NCBI RefSeq assembly: GCF_014962245.1
Contig: NZ_CP063144.1
Span: forward strand, 610,582-674,581
Length of the DNA stretch: 64,000 bases
Direction: 5' to 3'
Source: Thermosphaera aggregans
GTDB taxonomy: Archaea > Thermoproteota > Thermoprotei_A > Sulfolobales > Desulfurococcaceae
The notes beneath the pieces were generated by a model. The model searched no databases. It saw only the letters and a list, made by a program, of their open reading frames with translations, and was not told where the DNA came from. The translations under genes were made by a program, and so were the position numbers. Below are positions 35,782-45,355 of the stretch, piece by piece (positions within the stretch are counted from its first letter, which is position 1; each line of letters begins with the position of its first letter).

Positions 35782-36522
35782 TTATACCTTGAAAAGCTCG
35801 CTCAAATAGTTGTTGTCCAGTTTTTTATACTTCTCCAAGCTTCCCACGTCGAACCAGTCCCCGCTGTAAACGTAGCCGTAAATTTTCGAACCCCTCATGA
35901 TCAACCACGGTACCAGGTCTCCCATGAAGTCGAAGTCTAATCCGAGATCCTTCTCCAACTCGTCGTCAAGCACCCTTGTCTCGAGAACGCCTACGCCTAT
36001 GGTGGCATTGATATCTAAATCAGGCTTTTCCCTCATCCCTATTATTGAGAAATCGTTGCCAAGAGTAGCCACGCCAACTGGCACCTTGTACTTCTTAGTA
36101 ACCACTAATGTTAAATCGCCCCCCTTATCCTGATGGTAGCGGAGCAGGTCTTCAACGTTCAGAGGTGCCAGTATGTCTCCATACCATATTATGGCCGTGC
36201 CTGTGAATAATCCTTCCCTGTATGCTTTAAGTATTGAGCCGCCTGTGTTGGTATACCCGTCTGGCTCGTCGATAGAGTATTTGATTTCAACGTTGAAGCG
36301 TGATCCGTCTCCGAAGTAGTTTTGAATATACTTCCACCGATAGTTAACCAGGAAGATGAACTTTTTCACGCCGAATCTGCTAAGCCATCTGACAATGTAT
36401 TCAAGAACAGGTTTCTCGTCAACACCTATTGGGATCATGGGTTTCGGAACAACCTCGGTGTAAGGATGGAAGCGTGTGCCCATCCCGCCTGCCAATACTA
36501 CAGCAGTCACTCCCTGGGTCAA
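35782..36522 (-). CDS. Sugar-phosphate nucleotidyltransferase
   Basis: A 246-residue enzyme of the NDP-sugar pyrophosphorylase family. AVVLAGGMGTRFHPYTEVVPKPMIPI is the nucleotide-binding signature at the N-terminus (G-G-x-G-T-R and P-K-P-M); WYGDILAPLN is the metal-binding Asp region and GDWFDVGSLEKY the C-terminal motif. There is no left-handed beta-helix domain, unlike the longer archaeal members. The sugar and nucleotide cannot be told by sequence; glucose-1-P or mannose-1-P are likely. It begins with TTG. No other sugar-pathway gene is adjacent. Confidence 0.87.
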   Translation of the reverse strand: MTQGVTAVVLAGGMGTRFHPYTEVVPKPMIPIGVDEKPVLEYIVRWLSRFGVKKFIFLVNYRWKYIQNYFGDGSRFNVEIKYSIDEPDGYTNTGGSILKAYREGLFTGTAIIWYGDILAPLNVEDLLRYHQDKGGDLTLVVTKKYKVPVGVATLGNDFSIIGMREKPDLDINATIGVGVLETRVLDDELEKDLGLDFDFMGDLVPWLIMRGSKIYGYVYSGDWFDVGSLEKYKKLDNNYLSELFKV

Positions 36523-36568
36523 AGGTCTTCAGCCCATGGTTTGATATCGTTATTCAATTATATAAAAC

Positions 36569-37930
36569 CTAAACATGCTTTACAGCTAGCTTATGAAACA
36601 TTCTCCTGTAAACAGCGAGGAGGATGATGCCTCTCGCATACACGTCGAGGAACATTGCCAGCCAAGGACCGATCACGCCCAGGGGTTTTGAGAGAAGTAT
36701 TGAAGGAGCCACTCTGAACAGGTAGAGGGAGGCGGTGTTGACTAGGAAGGGTATTTTAGTGTTTCCAGCCCCTCTTATCGCTCCTCCAACAACCATTGAG
36801 AGACCGAGCCCGAGCTCGCTAAGCCCTGCGATAAGCAGGTACGTGGCCGCTAATCCTGCGATCTCCTCGTCAGGCGAGAAAGGGGTTACCAGAACCCTGC
36901 CGCCAGCCGCAACCACGAGCCCCAGCAACCCCATGGTCAATGCCCCTAGCTTTATTGTTTCAAACCCTACTTTATGAGCCTCGTCAACCCTTCCTTCCCC
37001 GATCTTCTGCCCTACAAGCGTCGAAGCTGTTGTAGCGAACGCGAAGCCTGGCATATAGATGAGGCTTTCAATCCTCAGCCCTATGTTATGGGCTGCCATG
37101 ACCCGGGGGCTGATTCGAGAGATAACGCCTGCGTAAACATTGTTACCCAGGGAGAAGACTAGTCTTTCAAGGAATGCCGGGGCTCCAAGGCTGATTATTT
37201 TTGTGAAAAAGCTGTTGCCATTGCGTAGAGCGGGTTTGAGACCTAGTTTGCCGAGGTAGTGGAGCTGCAACGGGATCGTGAAAACACTGGATATTACCGT
37301 AGCGTACGCAGCACCGGCAATGCCTAGCCTAGGGAAGCCGAGGTAGCCGTATATGAGCAAGGGGTCGAGGATTATGTTAGCGGTTAAACCGAGCGTGTTC
37401 ACCAGCAGGGTTATCTTAGTCCTGGCTGTAGCTATTATCGCGGTGTCGAAACACATTGAGAAATAGAAGACCGGGAGACCGGCTACTCGTATTAAAAGAT
37501 ATGTTAGTGCGTTATCATAGACGGTGCCCGATAATCCTGACTGAACCGCTAGAAAGACTGGGGATGCTAGATAGTACGCTATTGTCACTAGGAGGATTGT
37601 AAAGCCCCCTTTCACGCAAACCTCGCCGATTACTCCGCGAGCCTTCTCTCTCAGACCAGCACCGATGGATTGGGATACAAGAATCATTAAAGGAGCTTGG
37701 AATAGTGCGAAAACCACGGTGTAAAGCCATAGAATATAGCCTGCTACTCCAACCCCTGCGAGGGCTTCCTCGCCGAGACCGGATACAAAGTAGGTGTCTG
37801 CTAGTGAGTAGAGACTGGAGACGGTTTCCACGAGGACCAAGGGTATCGTGGTTTTCAAAGCCCTGACCAGGTATGCCTCCGTAGCCGGATCCCTGGCTTT
37901 AATCTCCAGGTTTTCCTCTCCTCGCGCCAA
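36569..37930 (-). CDS. MATE family multidrug/cation exporter
   Basis: A 453-residue membrane protein with about 12 helices arranged as two repeated halves. The first helices (IPLVLVETVSSLYSLADTYFVSGLGEEALAGVGVAG) match the start of MATE proteins, and FATTASTLVGQKIGEGRVDEA is the loop in the second half. MATE proteins export organic cations or drugs in exchange for Na+ or H+. The gene stands alone, with a TATA-like element in the 165-bp divergent region shared with the CDF gene. Confidence 0.88.
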   Translation of the reverse strand: MARGEENLEIKARDPATEAYLVRALKTTIPLVLVETVSSLYSLADTYFVSGLGEEALAGVGVAGYILWLYTVVFALFQAPLMILVSQSIGAGLREKARGVIGEVCVKGGFTILLVTIAYYLASPVFLAVQSGLSGTVYDNALTYLLIRVAGLPVFYFSMCFDTAIIATARTKITLLVNTLGLTANIILDPLLIYGYLGFPRLGIAGAAYATVISSVFTIPLQLHYLGKLGLKPALRNGNSFFTKIISLGAPAFLERLVFSLGNNVYAGVISRISPRVMAAHNIGLRIESLIYMPGFAFATTASTLVGQKIGEGRVDEAHKVGFETIKLGALTMGLLGLVVAAGGRVLVTPFSPDEEIAGLAATYLLIAGLSELGLGLSMVVGGAIRGAGNTKIPFLVNTASLYLFRVAPSILLSKPLGVIGPWLAMFLDVYARGIILLAVYRRMFHKLAVKHV

Positions 37931-38095
37931 CAGCCGATCCCATTTAGCACAGTTATCGCTGGACTAGTTTAAAAGAAAAACTTATACGTAACTGGCAATA
38001 TAATATATAAGCACTATTTAGAAATAACTGTGAAGCATGATTAAACCTCGCAAGCCTTGCACTGTTTTTATGGCTTGCCTATGGGGGTGGTTTCA

Positions 38096-39013
38096 TTGGG
38101 TTTTGGACTCAGCACACGCCTCATCGAAGCTAGGAAAGCCTTCATCGCTTCAGCCCTTCTCAGTTTGTCAGGAGTGATTATTGAGGGGCTTGCCCTCACT
38201 GTTTATTCGAGCGTTATTCTCTTAACAGACTTCTTCCACTGGACTCTCGACACTATTGTCGAGTTTATCATGCTTTTCTCAATCTACTATGCTAGCAGGG
38301 TTGGTAAAAAATTTCCATGGAGCATTTTGATAGTCGAGTTTTCCACAAGCCTTCTCGTAATGATTGTTCTCCTAGCCTTCTACGGATGGGTCATGCTGGA
38401 CTATGTTAACAACCTGGTAGTGACTTACGAGGTATCAACAACAGACCCGTGGATCTCGCTCGTAACCATTGCCGGCGGCTTCATAACCTTTACAGCGTTC
38501 CTTATTCAGCGCAGGAATTTCAGGAGATATGGACTCGAGATTTTAAGGATTGACTATACTCATGCGTTAATGGACACGCTATCCTCGTTCTTTGCAACTG
38601 TTGGCGTGGTGGCAACCGCCTTGACCAGGAGTCACTCGCTGGAGATACTGTTCACAATAATCCTGCTGGTTTTCATAATCCACAGCGTGCTGGAACTGTT
38701 CAAGGATAGCTTTAAAGTATTGAGCGGTACCAACGTGGATCCAGAGTTAACGAGCAGGATCACGCTGGCCTTGGAGAAGGAGTTATACGGGGTTAGGTTG
38801 AAAACGGTGGAGGCTAGGAAGATCGGTTCATTCTACATTGTAAGCGTTGACGTATTCCTAGATCCGGAGATGCCAATATACAAGGCTCACGCTGTTAAAA
38901 GGAAAATAGTCAGGCTTGCCCGTAAGGAGTCGGAGCTCATCTACCATGTTGATGTGAGAATGTTCCCTGATCCCTTGCTGAGGAAAAGCGGGGGGAGGAA
39001 AGCGCCTAAGTAA
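38096..39013 (+). CDS. Cation diffusion facilitator family transporter
   Basis: A 305-residue protein with about six helices and a C-terminal cytosolic alpha/beta domain. The metal-site motifs are present in CDF positions: LLTDFFHWTLD in the second helix and DYTHALMD in the fifth (H-x3-D each). The Asp/His pattern does not tell whether Zn, Mn, Fe or Co is exported. The start is TTG 38096 because gggggtgg (38083-38090) sits five bases upstream; upstream in-frame starts (ATG 38081, TTG 38057) have no site and would add a leader unlike the family. Its last eight bases overlap the 3' end of arlJ. Confidence 0.82.
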   Translation: MGFGLSTRLIEARKAFIASALLSLSGVIIEGLALTVYSSVILLTDFFHWTLDTIVEFIMLFSIYYASRVGKKFPWSILIVEFSTSLLVMIVLLAFYGWVMLDYVNNLVVTYEVSTTDPWISLVTIAGGFITFTAFLIQRRNFRRYGLEILRIDYTHALMDTLSSFFATVGVVATALTRSHSLEILFTIILLVFIIHSVLELFKDSFKVLSGTNVDPELTSRITLALEKELYGVRLKTVEARKIGSFYIVSVDVFLDPEMPIYKAHAVKRKIVRLARKESELIYHVDVRMFPDPLLRKSGGRKAPK

Positions 39014-40718
39014 TTCCTCCCAGCCCCGTGGGTCCCAGGATCCCGCTTATCAGCCCGTTGATAATTATAGATCCAGCGTACATGGCTGCACCTGTTATTA
39101 TCAGCATGATACATAAGTAGTAGTATATCGCGTATTTTGACCCCGGGTTAACCGAGTAAACGGCTAAGGTATCCGCGATCGTTATCATAAGCATGATCAG
39201 GTTTGTAACCAGGGATACGTCCTGAGGGGAGACGTTGAAGAAGCCTATAATCCCAGCATACTCGCCCGGGATGCTTTCCGCGAAGCTTGCTATAACGCTG
39301 GTGAAAATGTTTATGAAGCTTCCGACAAACATAAGCAGGATTATCACGATCAAATGCATGAGGTAAAGAGTTATCTCGAAAGTTTTGAAAACCTGGACGT
39401 AGCTCGCCCTGAGCCTGAACAGTTCGTTGACATGGTCGGAGAGAAGAGCTCCCGCCTCCCCTAGGTCTCCGCCGGTTTCAACAGTATCTATGAAGATGTG
39501 AGTACCTCTTGATACCATCTCGCTCGAAGACTCATCCGCGAACAAGCTCCAGGCAATCCTTGGGTCAACCCTGTTTAGAAGCCTTGCGTAAACTCTTTTA
39601 AGGAGATTTCTAAGCTTTCCTAATTCAGCTATAAGGAGCGGTTTAAGAGATTCGATCATGTTTGGGAGAACAGCAAGGTGTTCTCCAAAGCTTCTTATGA
39701 ATGCAGGGAAAAACATGTCGTACTCGGTTATTCTTCCCTCATGAACCTTCACGAGGATGGCGGCAGGGAGCAGGGACACACCGGTCAGCATAAGGCTGAG
39801 GGCAACGTATTCAACATTGAAAATATTCAGTGAAACCACGAGGTAGACTGCTATTATTGCAAAAACGAATAAGCCGGTTAAACCTAGTAGCGAGATTAGC
39901 ATTACGAATCCGGTTTTCTTTCTAGGCTTAGACTCGAACAACGGTTTTCTCACGAACACGTAGAGGAGTAGGGCCATACTTATCAACGCGAAACCTACTC
40001 CTAGAACACCCGTGGTGATTAGCTCGGAGACGTTGCCGAAGATCATGCCGAGCAACATAAGGTTTGCAAGCATGAACGTTAATGCACCTAGGAGCGTGGT
40101 GTAAACTCCGAGAACAACTCTTAACGTGTCTATCATTCTATTGTAGGATGCCTTGTATTCTGCGAACAACGTGTTATACTCTATTCGCAAATACTCTTTA
40201 ATATCCCCGCCTGTTGCAACAATGGCTGAGAGCCGCTGGAGAAGCATTTCATCAACCTTTGAGGGAGTCTCCCGCGCAACAAGCTTGAGGGCTTCGGGAG
40301 CGCTGTAACCCCAGTTTTTAATCAAGCCTCTCAGCTTATGGAACATCCCAGAGTACTTCTTCTTATAGAATGGTGTTTCACCCACTTTTCCGAAAAGCGT
40401 TGTTAAAGGAGGATTACCTGTTACCAAACATCTTAAATGGACTAGGATGAATATTAGATCATCTGAAACAGGGACTATGCCTATTCTTTTCAGAATATTG
40501 AAGTAGTAGATGAGGAGGAAGGAGCCCAGTATGACAAATCCTCCTAGGATTATGTTTACATAGTAGGGTATTGTTGTAACTATGTAGTATACTGCTATAG
40601 AGTCTGCAATAGCTATGGCGATAGTTGACCACTTGTTAGTAACTGCTTTGAAAACAAAACTCCTCAAGTACTCTGAAAGCTTCTCCTTAATGCTGGTGAA
40701 CAACTTTCTTTTGCTCAA
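39006..40718 (-). CDS. arlJ: Archaellum membrane platform protein ArlJ
   Basis: The polytopic (TadC/type II secretion F-like) protein on which the archaellum motor sits. The 570-residue protein has two T2SF-like cytosolic repeats (YSAPEALKLVARETPSKVDE; then RVYARLLNRVDP to RGTHIFIDTVETGGDLGEAG) separated by hydrophobic helix clusters, and a hydrophobic C-terminus. The TTG start directly abuts the arlI stop codon, with gggggag nine bases or so upstream. It is the last gene of the operon. Confidence 0.9.
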   Translation of the reverse strand: MSKRKLFTSIKEKLSEYLRSFVFKAVTNKWSTIAIAIADSIAVYYIVTTIPYYVNIILGGFVILGSFLLIYYFNILKRIGIVPVSDDLIFILVHLRCLVTGNPPLTTLFGKVGETPFYKKKYSGMFHKLRGLIKNWGYSAPEALKLVARETPSKVDEMLLQRLSAIVATGGDIKEYLRIEYNTLFAEYKASYNRMIDTLRVVLGVYTTLLGALTFMLANLMLLGMIFGNVSELITTGVLGVGFALISMALLLYVFVRKPLFESKPRKKTGFVMLISLLGLTGLFVFAIIAVYLVVSLNIFNVEYVALSLMLTGVSLLPAAILVKVHEGRITEYDMFFPAFIRSFGEHLAVLPNMIESLKPLLIAELGKLRNLLKRVYARLLNRVDPRIAWSLFADESSSEMVSRGTHIFIDTVETGGDLGEAGALLSDHVNELFRLRASYVQVFKTFEITLYLMHLIVIILLMFVGSFINIFTSVIASFAESIPGEYAGIIGFFNVSPQDVSLVTNLIMLMITIADTLAVYSVNPGSKYAIYYYLCIMLIITGAAMYAGSIIINGLISGILGPTGLGGIT

Positions 40719-42419
40719 CTAGAATAACTCCCCCTTGTAAAGCCTCTTATAAGCTTCCTCCAAACCTAGCTCGTATGTTTTAATAACTGCCTTGTAAACA
40801 TCATTGTAGTCTAAAACATTCTTCTCAACCAAGAGCCTTAGGAACCTGGCTCTTAACTCCAGCTCCTCGTAAACTAGTTTAATATCTCTTCTCGAAATAC
40901 CTCTCATGACAGCTATCTTCTCCTCTAACAGGTAGCTCGAACCTCTTCCAGCAAACCTGTGAACATCTGTTGTAGGATCCCAGTTGAAAACCGGTATGGC
41001 TGCTATAGAGTCCGACCTAGGGTCGTACCCTATTATCTCGTTTATCGTGATCATTCTACGAACTAGCATTCCCCGCTTATCGTACACTGATGACTGGAAC
41101 CAGGCAATGTTTAAAGTATCTAGATTTGTCTTCGGGACGCTTATAGGCGGGTTGGTCAGCCTCTGCAACAACCTCTCCAAGTTTGCTGCGTGGAATGTTG
41201 AGAGCACGGGATGGCCGGTCTGCATTGCTTGGAAAGCAATATTGCCCTCGGCGCCCCTGATCTCTCCAACAATGATGTAGTTTGGACGCTGACGGAGGGC
41301 AGCTTTGAGGAGATCGAACATTGTGACACTGCTCTCCTGCTTTCCAGTGTCCCTTGTAAGCTCCCTAACCCAGTTCTTGTGAGGTAGGACTACTTCTGCG
41401 GTATCCTCAATAGACACAATCTTGTAATTAGGCCTTATGAAGACGGCGAGCGCGTTTAAAGCGGTTGTCTTACCGCTCGCGGTTTCACCACATATGAAAG
41501 CGCTCATTCCTTCTGCAAGCATCATCCACATGTAGGCTGCGGCGTACTCGTTGAAAGTATTCCACTTTATCAGCTGGGTAATGCTAATGGGCGTTTTAGC
41601 TACTTTACGAATAGTGAAGTTGCTTCCGAAAAGACTGACATCCGTGCCGTACACGATGTTTATTCTGCTCCCATCAGGCAGGGTTGCGTCGACAACGGGG
41701 CGCGCTCTCGATATGGGCTTTCCTATCTTCTCGCCTAGTTTAATTATGAACTCATCTAGTTCATCCTCGCTTTGAAAGCCTACATTTGTCTCCAGGGATC
41801 CGAATATCTTGTGCACAACGTATATGTTTCCTAAACCCTTAGCGCTTATATCCTCTAGGTAAGGGTCTCTGAGGAATGGTTCTATTATTCCAACCCCTAT
41901 TTTATCCCTTATCAAATGATATTTCACGTAATCAGCATCGTCTTTGTAAACGGGTATTCTGGGGAAGCCTGGTTTTACAGTTGCATAGTTAACTGGTTTA
42001 TCCTTTATGTCTAAAACATCTTCAAGAAGCTCCAGCAGGATCTTCTTCCTTTCCTCTGCGGATTCTAAAGCGTGCTCCGGCTTAATCTTCAGGGCTAAGG
42101 CCTCTTCAATAGCTTTCAACACGTTGGACGGGGGCCGCGGGGGCTCGATGGAAACATACTGGTTGTACCCTGTAACTGTTTTAACCAGGTTTGTGACGTG
42201 TATGAAAACTCCGCCCCCTACAGGGTACACTATGTTGATCCTGGACCACATCTTCATGTCTCCAGTGGGCCTATCAACAAACCTCGGTTCCTCCCCATGT
42301 TGTTTTCCAAAAGACTCCATATACGTTAGAAGGTAAGCTGGTTTCTCGCCGAAATCAGGCTCCTTAACCGCCCTTTCCTTCTTCCTGCCCTTTACCTTTA
42401 ACAATTGGAACCTGGACAT
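40719..42419 (-). CDS. arlI: Archaellum motor ATPase ArlI
   Basis: Hexameric ATPase that drives archaellum assembly and rotation. The 566-residue protein has an N-terminal domain of about 200 residues and a PilT/VirB11-type core: Walker A GETASGKTT, Asp box SIEDTAEVVLPHKNW, Walker B PNYIIVGEIRGAEG and His box STFHAANLERLLQRL. All four are intact. It lies between arlH and arlJ, as in other archaea. Confidence 0.95.
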   Translation of the reverse strand: MSRFQLLKVKGRKKERAVKEPDFGEKPAYLLTYMESFGKQHGEEPRFVDRPTGDMKMWSRINIVYPVGGGVFIHVTNLVKTVTGYNQYVSIEPPRPPSNVLKAIEEALALKIKPEHALESAEERKKILLELLEDVLDIKDKPVNYATVKPGFPRIPVYKDDADYVKYHLIRDKIGVGIIEPFLRDPYLEDISAKGLGNIYVVHKIFGSLETNVGFQSEDELDEFIIKLGEKIGKPISRARPVVDATLPDGSRINIVYGTDVSLFGSNFTIRKVAKTPISITQLIKWNTFNEYAAAYMWMMLAEGMSAFICGETASGKTTALNALAVFIRPNYKIVSIEDTAEVVLPHKNWVRELTRDTGKQESSVTMFDLLKAALRQRPNYIIVGEIRGAEGNIAFQAMQTGHPVLSTFHAANLERLLQRLTNPPISVPKTNLDTLNIAWFQSSVYDKRGMLVRRMITINEIIGYDPRSDSIAAIPVFNWDPTTDVHRFAGRGSSYLLEEKIAVMRGISRRDIKLVYEELELRARFLRLLVEKNVLDYNDVYKAVIKTYELGLEEAYKRLYKGELF

Positions 42420-42428
42420 GTTCCCACC

Positions 42429-43124
42429 CTAGACTTTCGCAAGAGCCATTGGGACGAGTTTAATACCGAATGCAGGGTCGACGTCGAAAGTTATAGTGTT
42501 CTCGAAAACAGTTGGAACCCCCTTTAGTTTTATAATGTTCATTACTTTAAGAGCCCTGCCACCCATTTCAACATTTTTTAATTCTATGTAGCCGTCCGCT
42601 ATGGCTTTCAGCCCAGCGTGCAGCGACTCCGAGAGCCCTTCTGGATGGATCGTCAGAATTATCAGCTTGCCTTTATCAACAATTTTCTTAACCACAGTAA
42701 GGAAGTTTGCAATATCTTCTCTCTTAGAACCCTTCACGAGGATGCTGAAAGAATCTATTACGAACACATCGTATTTGTCAATGTTGGAAACCATGTGTTT
42801 AAGGGTTAGGAAGAGCAGGTCCTTGCTGGTCGAGGTAACCCATTTAACCCTTGGAATCTGGGTCGAGTAAACCACTAACTGACCCCGCAAATACTCGTCG
42901 AGAACGTCGAATCCGACATTAATCATCCCTCTAACGTATCCTATAGTGGTTGTTTCAGTGGTCACCACCGTTACTTTCAACCCGCTCTTTAAAGAACCAT
43001 AAGCAAACTGTTGGACGAGAACAGATTTACCAGTACCATGTCCCCCCTCGATAACTATCAGTGCTGGAAACGGTAGCCCCCCAGCCATTTTCGTGTCGAG
43101 CTCTTCATTCCCGGTAGTGATCAT
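42429..43124 (-). CDS. arlH: Archaellum KaiC-like ATP-binding protein ArlH
   Basis: A 231-residue RecA-fold protein that binds ATP and works with ArlI in the motor complex. MITTGNEELDTKMAGG opens the domain, with Walker A EGGHGTGKS and Walker B DVFVIDSFSIL. I place the start at ATG 43124, one base after the arlF stop, since agggtt lies four bases before it and ArlH proteins start near this point. Upstream in-frame TTG 43145 and ATG 43139 have no ribosome site. Confidence 0.92.
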   Translation of the reverse strand: MITTGNEELDTKMAGGLPFPALIVIEGGHGTGKSVLVQQFAYGSLKSGLKVTVVTTETTTIGYVRGMINVGFDVLDEYLRGQLVVYSTQIPRVKWVTSTSKDLLFLTLKHMVSNIDKYDVFVIDSFSILVKGSKREDIANFLTVVKKIVDKGKLIILTIHPEGLSESLHAGLKAIADGYIELKNVEMGGRALKVMNIIKLKGVPTVFENTITFDVDPAFGIKLVPMALAKV

Positions 43125-43125
43125 T

Positions 43126-43656
43126 CTAACCCTGAGCATTAGCAAACACCCATTTAGAGTCGGAGGAGCCGTAATGCGTTGTGAACACTATTCTGAGAGG
43201 CTTTTCAACACTTAAATCGTTTATGTGAGCAAGGACTCTTATCTCTCCCAACTCCCCGCGATCTATTAGAGAGTGCTCCGTGAAGCTTACACTGTAGTTT
43301 TCGACCAGGAAAACCTTTTCAACAAGCCAGTCGGAAGGATACGAGAGCCTTATAGATTTAAGCAATCCATCAGTAGAGAAGTACTCTATGATTAAATCGC
43401 ATTCTTCTAGCTTATAAACAGGGTTGGGACCACTGTTTTCTACAAGAATCTCAGCCTCCAAAGCCCCGTCTCTGTAGTTGACGATAGCTTGCTTGATGAA
43501 AACCCTGCTCATCTTTCTTAACGAGTCTTCCTGAGCTTCTCTTACAGCGTTGACGATTAATGAGAGCGAGGTGGTTAAGACCCCCGTTACGGACAGGGCT
43601 ACCATTAGCAGTAATACGATAGCGGTGAAACCCGGTATAATGATCTCGGAGGGCAT
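43126..43656 (-). CDS. arlF: Archaellum stator protein ArlF
   Basis: A 176-residue protein with one N-terminal membrane helix (IIPGFTAIVLLLMVALSVTGVL) and a C-terminal beta-sandwich domain outside the membrane. ArlF and ArlG anchor the motor to the S-layer. The identity rests on the place between arlG and arlH and on the architecture, as the sequence is weakly conserved. ArlG/ArlF order follows the Sulfolobus operon. It lies nine bases from the arlG stop. Confidence 0.82.
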   Translation of the reverse strand: MPSEIIIPGFTAIVLLLMVALSVTGVLTTSLSLIVNAVREAQEDSLRKMSRVFIKQAIVNYRDGALEAEILVENSGPNPVYKLEECDLIIEYFSTDGLLKSIRLSYPSDWLVEKVFLVENYSVSFTEHSLIDRGELGEIRVLAHINDLSVEKPLRIVFTTHYGSSDSKWVFANAQG

Positions 43657-43665
43657 CGGGAACCC

Positions 43666-44133
43666 TCATCCAACAGTATACACTGTCGAATAACCATTAG
43701 ACAGCACCATCTTCACCTCTAGCGGAGGCGTGTAGGATCCCGGCAGCGTTATCTGGAACAGTACTGTCTCCCCTTTCTCGAACACCCCGTTTTGCATCCC
43801 GTACTCTACAACCTCTACTGTTCCACCCCTTGTTGAGAAGTAAAAGGTTTTGCCGGAGTAATCTGTTACAATGAAGTCAATGTTTCCGAGATCGCTGTAT
43901 ACTACATCCCCGGTGTTTTTAGCATACAAGTATACGGTGCTTGCCTGCCTATCCAGTGATCCATGTATAATGGTTACGCTCAACCTATAGGAATCTGATT
44001 TGCTCTTAATACTATTCGAGATTACGTTTAAGACAGTGTTAATCTGGCCTATGACTACGGCTGCGAAGAGGGAAGCCATTAACACTGCGACGATTGTCAA
44101 AATCGCGTGTGTTATTGTTGTTGATTCTCCCAT
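43666..44133 (-). CDS. arlG: Archaellum stator protein ArlG
   Basis: A 155-residue protein with an N-terminal helix (THAILTIVAVLMASLFAAVVIGQI) that looks archaellin-like, followed by a beta-rich domain (VYLYAKNTGDVVYSDLGNIDF) typical of ArlG. It is expected to form a filament-like stator with ArlF at the S-layer. It overlaps the end of the preceding coiled-coil gene by 22 bp, indicating coupled translation. Confidence 0.82.
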   Translation of the reverse strand: MGESTTITHAILTIVAVLMASLFAAVVIGQINTVLNVISNSIKSKSDSYRLSVTIIHGSLDRQASTVYLYAKNTGDVVYSDLGNIDFIVTDYSGKTFYFSTRGGTVEVVEYGMQNGVFEKGETVLFQITLPGSYTPPLEVKMVLSNGYSTVYTVG

Positions 44134-45029
44134 TTATCGCTAACACCCTGCGGTGACTCCTCCTTCCTCGCCCTTCTAGGGTGCTTCTCGCTCTTATTTT
44201 CCTCAGCCTCCACAGCATGCTGGCTCTTCGTCCTCTGTAACGCCAGGGTTTTCAAAACAGTCCTCATAACCTCGTCTTCAACACCTTCCTCCCTTATCCC
44301 GAGATTCTTCAGCAACATATACATTAGTAGCGTGTTCTCTTCCGGCGTTATGTTCTCCTCAAGTGATTGCTCAACAATGTTAATCGTTGTTCTCAAGATG
44401 CTTGCCTCCTCCTTCGACACTATTCTCAACTGTTCCATCAAGTCCAGTATTCTTTCAACACTTGCTTTAGGATAGAGCTTCCTAACCTCGTAGATCATTT
44501 TCATAAGGTTGATCGTCTGCTTGAGACTTATACTTGTAAAAGCCTCCCTCTCCTCTCTTACAACCCTACCAGCTTCGCTTAGGATGTCTACAAGCTCCTC
44601 AAAACCCTTCCCACTAGGCTTTAACTGTTTTTCAACCGGCTTCTCAGCTCTTCCCGGCTCAGCCGAGGGTCCAGGTGCTCCGCCAACCCCAGCCGGGGTT
44701 ACCGCTACCTGCTCAGCTCTATGCTGAGTTGGCTCCACCTCCTCCTTAGGCTTATAGTAGCTGTATGGTCCTGTTAGATCTGCTAGTACTGCTTTTATCT
44801 CAGCCACGGCGCTCCTAAGCTCTGAGACCGCGTTTTTCAAATCTTTCAACTCCTTACCAATATCTAGCTCCTGGGACAACTCAGTCTCACCTCCCGGAAT
44901 GACACGGGGTTCAACCCTATACACGTACGCACTTTTAACGTAGTGGGAGAGAATTCTCCTCGTGAACAACCTGCAAAACCAGCAGTCGCAGGGCCAGATC
45001 TTGTTGAGAGCTGTCTGAGCTTCAAGCAC
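44112..45029 (-). CDS. Coiled-coil protein in the arlX / arlCDE position
   Basis: A 305-residue cytosolic-looking protein. It has an N-terminal Cys cluster (PCDCWFC, about 13-19), a coiled-coil stretch (ELKDLKNAVSELRSAVAEIKAVLADL, about 60-86), a Pro/Ala/Glu-rich linker, a helical domain (about 145-270) and a charged tail. In crenarchaeal operons this position holds arlX, a ring protein with a membrane helix; in euryarchaea it holds arlCDE. The order here supports a scaffold role, but I see no membrane helix, so plain ArlX is not certain. It overlaps the previous gene by 8 bp and arlG by 22 bp. Confidence 0.6.
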   Translation of the reverse strand: MLEAQTALNKIWPCDCWFCRLFTRRILSHYVKSAYVYRVEPRVIPGGETELSQELDIGKELKDLKNAVSELRSAVAEIKAVLADLTGPYSYYKPKEEVEPTQHRAEQVAVTPAGVGGAPGPSAEPGRAEKPVEKQLKPSGKGFEELVDILSEAGRVVREEREAFTSISLKQTINLMKMIYEVRKLYPKASVERILDLMEQLRIVSKEEASILRTTINIVEQSLEENITPEENTLLMYMLLKNLGIREEGVEDEVMRTVLKTLALQRTKSQHAVEAEENKSEKHPRRARKEESPQGVSDKWENQQQ

Positions 45030-45300
45030 ATACCTCCAGCCCCCTTTCAGTAAAGTAAGATGGATTCCTTAACGCGAGAACGGAATCCACGATGACGTGT
45101 AGAATGTAGGCTGCCACTGGAAGAATGGAGAACCCAAGGGCAACTGCCAGCCCAATCCCTGTTAAACCAGGTACAACCGTTATTATCCACTGCGAGGCTA
45201 GGATGAAGCCACTCAGCAAACCGGTAAACATGCAAGCCGAGCACATGAAAACCATTTTCAAACCCCTCCTCAAAACACTTTGCTTAAAACATGAAGCCAT
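45022..45300 (-). CDS. Small two-helix membrane protein inside the archaellum operon
   Basis: A 92-residue protein with a basic start, a first membrane helix (MVFMCSACMFTGLLSGFILA), a second hydrophobic span (LTGIGLAVALGFSILPVAAYILHVIV) and a short C-terminal tail. gggtgg lies five bases before the ATG. It sits between arlB and the coiled-coil gene and overlaps the latter by 8 bp, so it is part of the operon. It may supply the membrane anchor that the ArlX-position protein lacks (inference). I know no named family. Confidence 0.6.
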   Translation of the reverse strand: MASCFKQSVLRRGLKMVFMCSACMFTGLLSGFILASQWIITVVPGLTGIGLAVALGFSILPVAAYILHVIVDSVLALRNPSYFTERGLEVCA

Positions 45301-45330
45301 GAAACCACCCGGGAAAGAGGGTAAGGGGTT

Positions 45331-45337
45331 AAAAAAA
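45331..45337 (-). terminator. Oligo-U terminator after arlB
   Basis: On the minus strand seven consecutive T, followed by further pyrimidine-rich sequence, lie about 20 bp after the arlB stop. Archaeal RNA polymerase stops at such U-runs. A partial terminator here would yield much more arlB than motor message, as known in other archaella operons. Confidence 0.55.
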
Positions 45338-45355
45338 GGTTTAGATTCAACCTGA

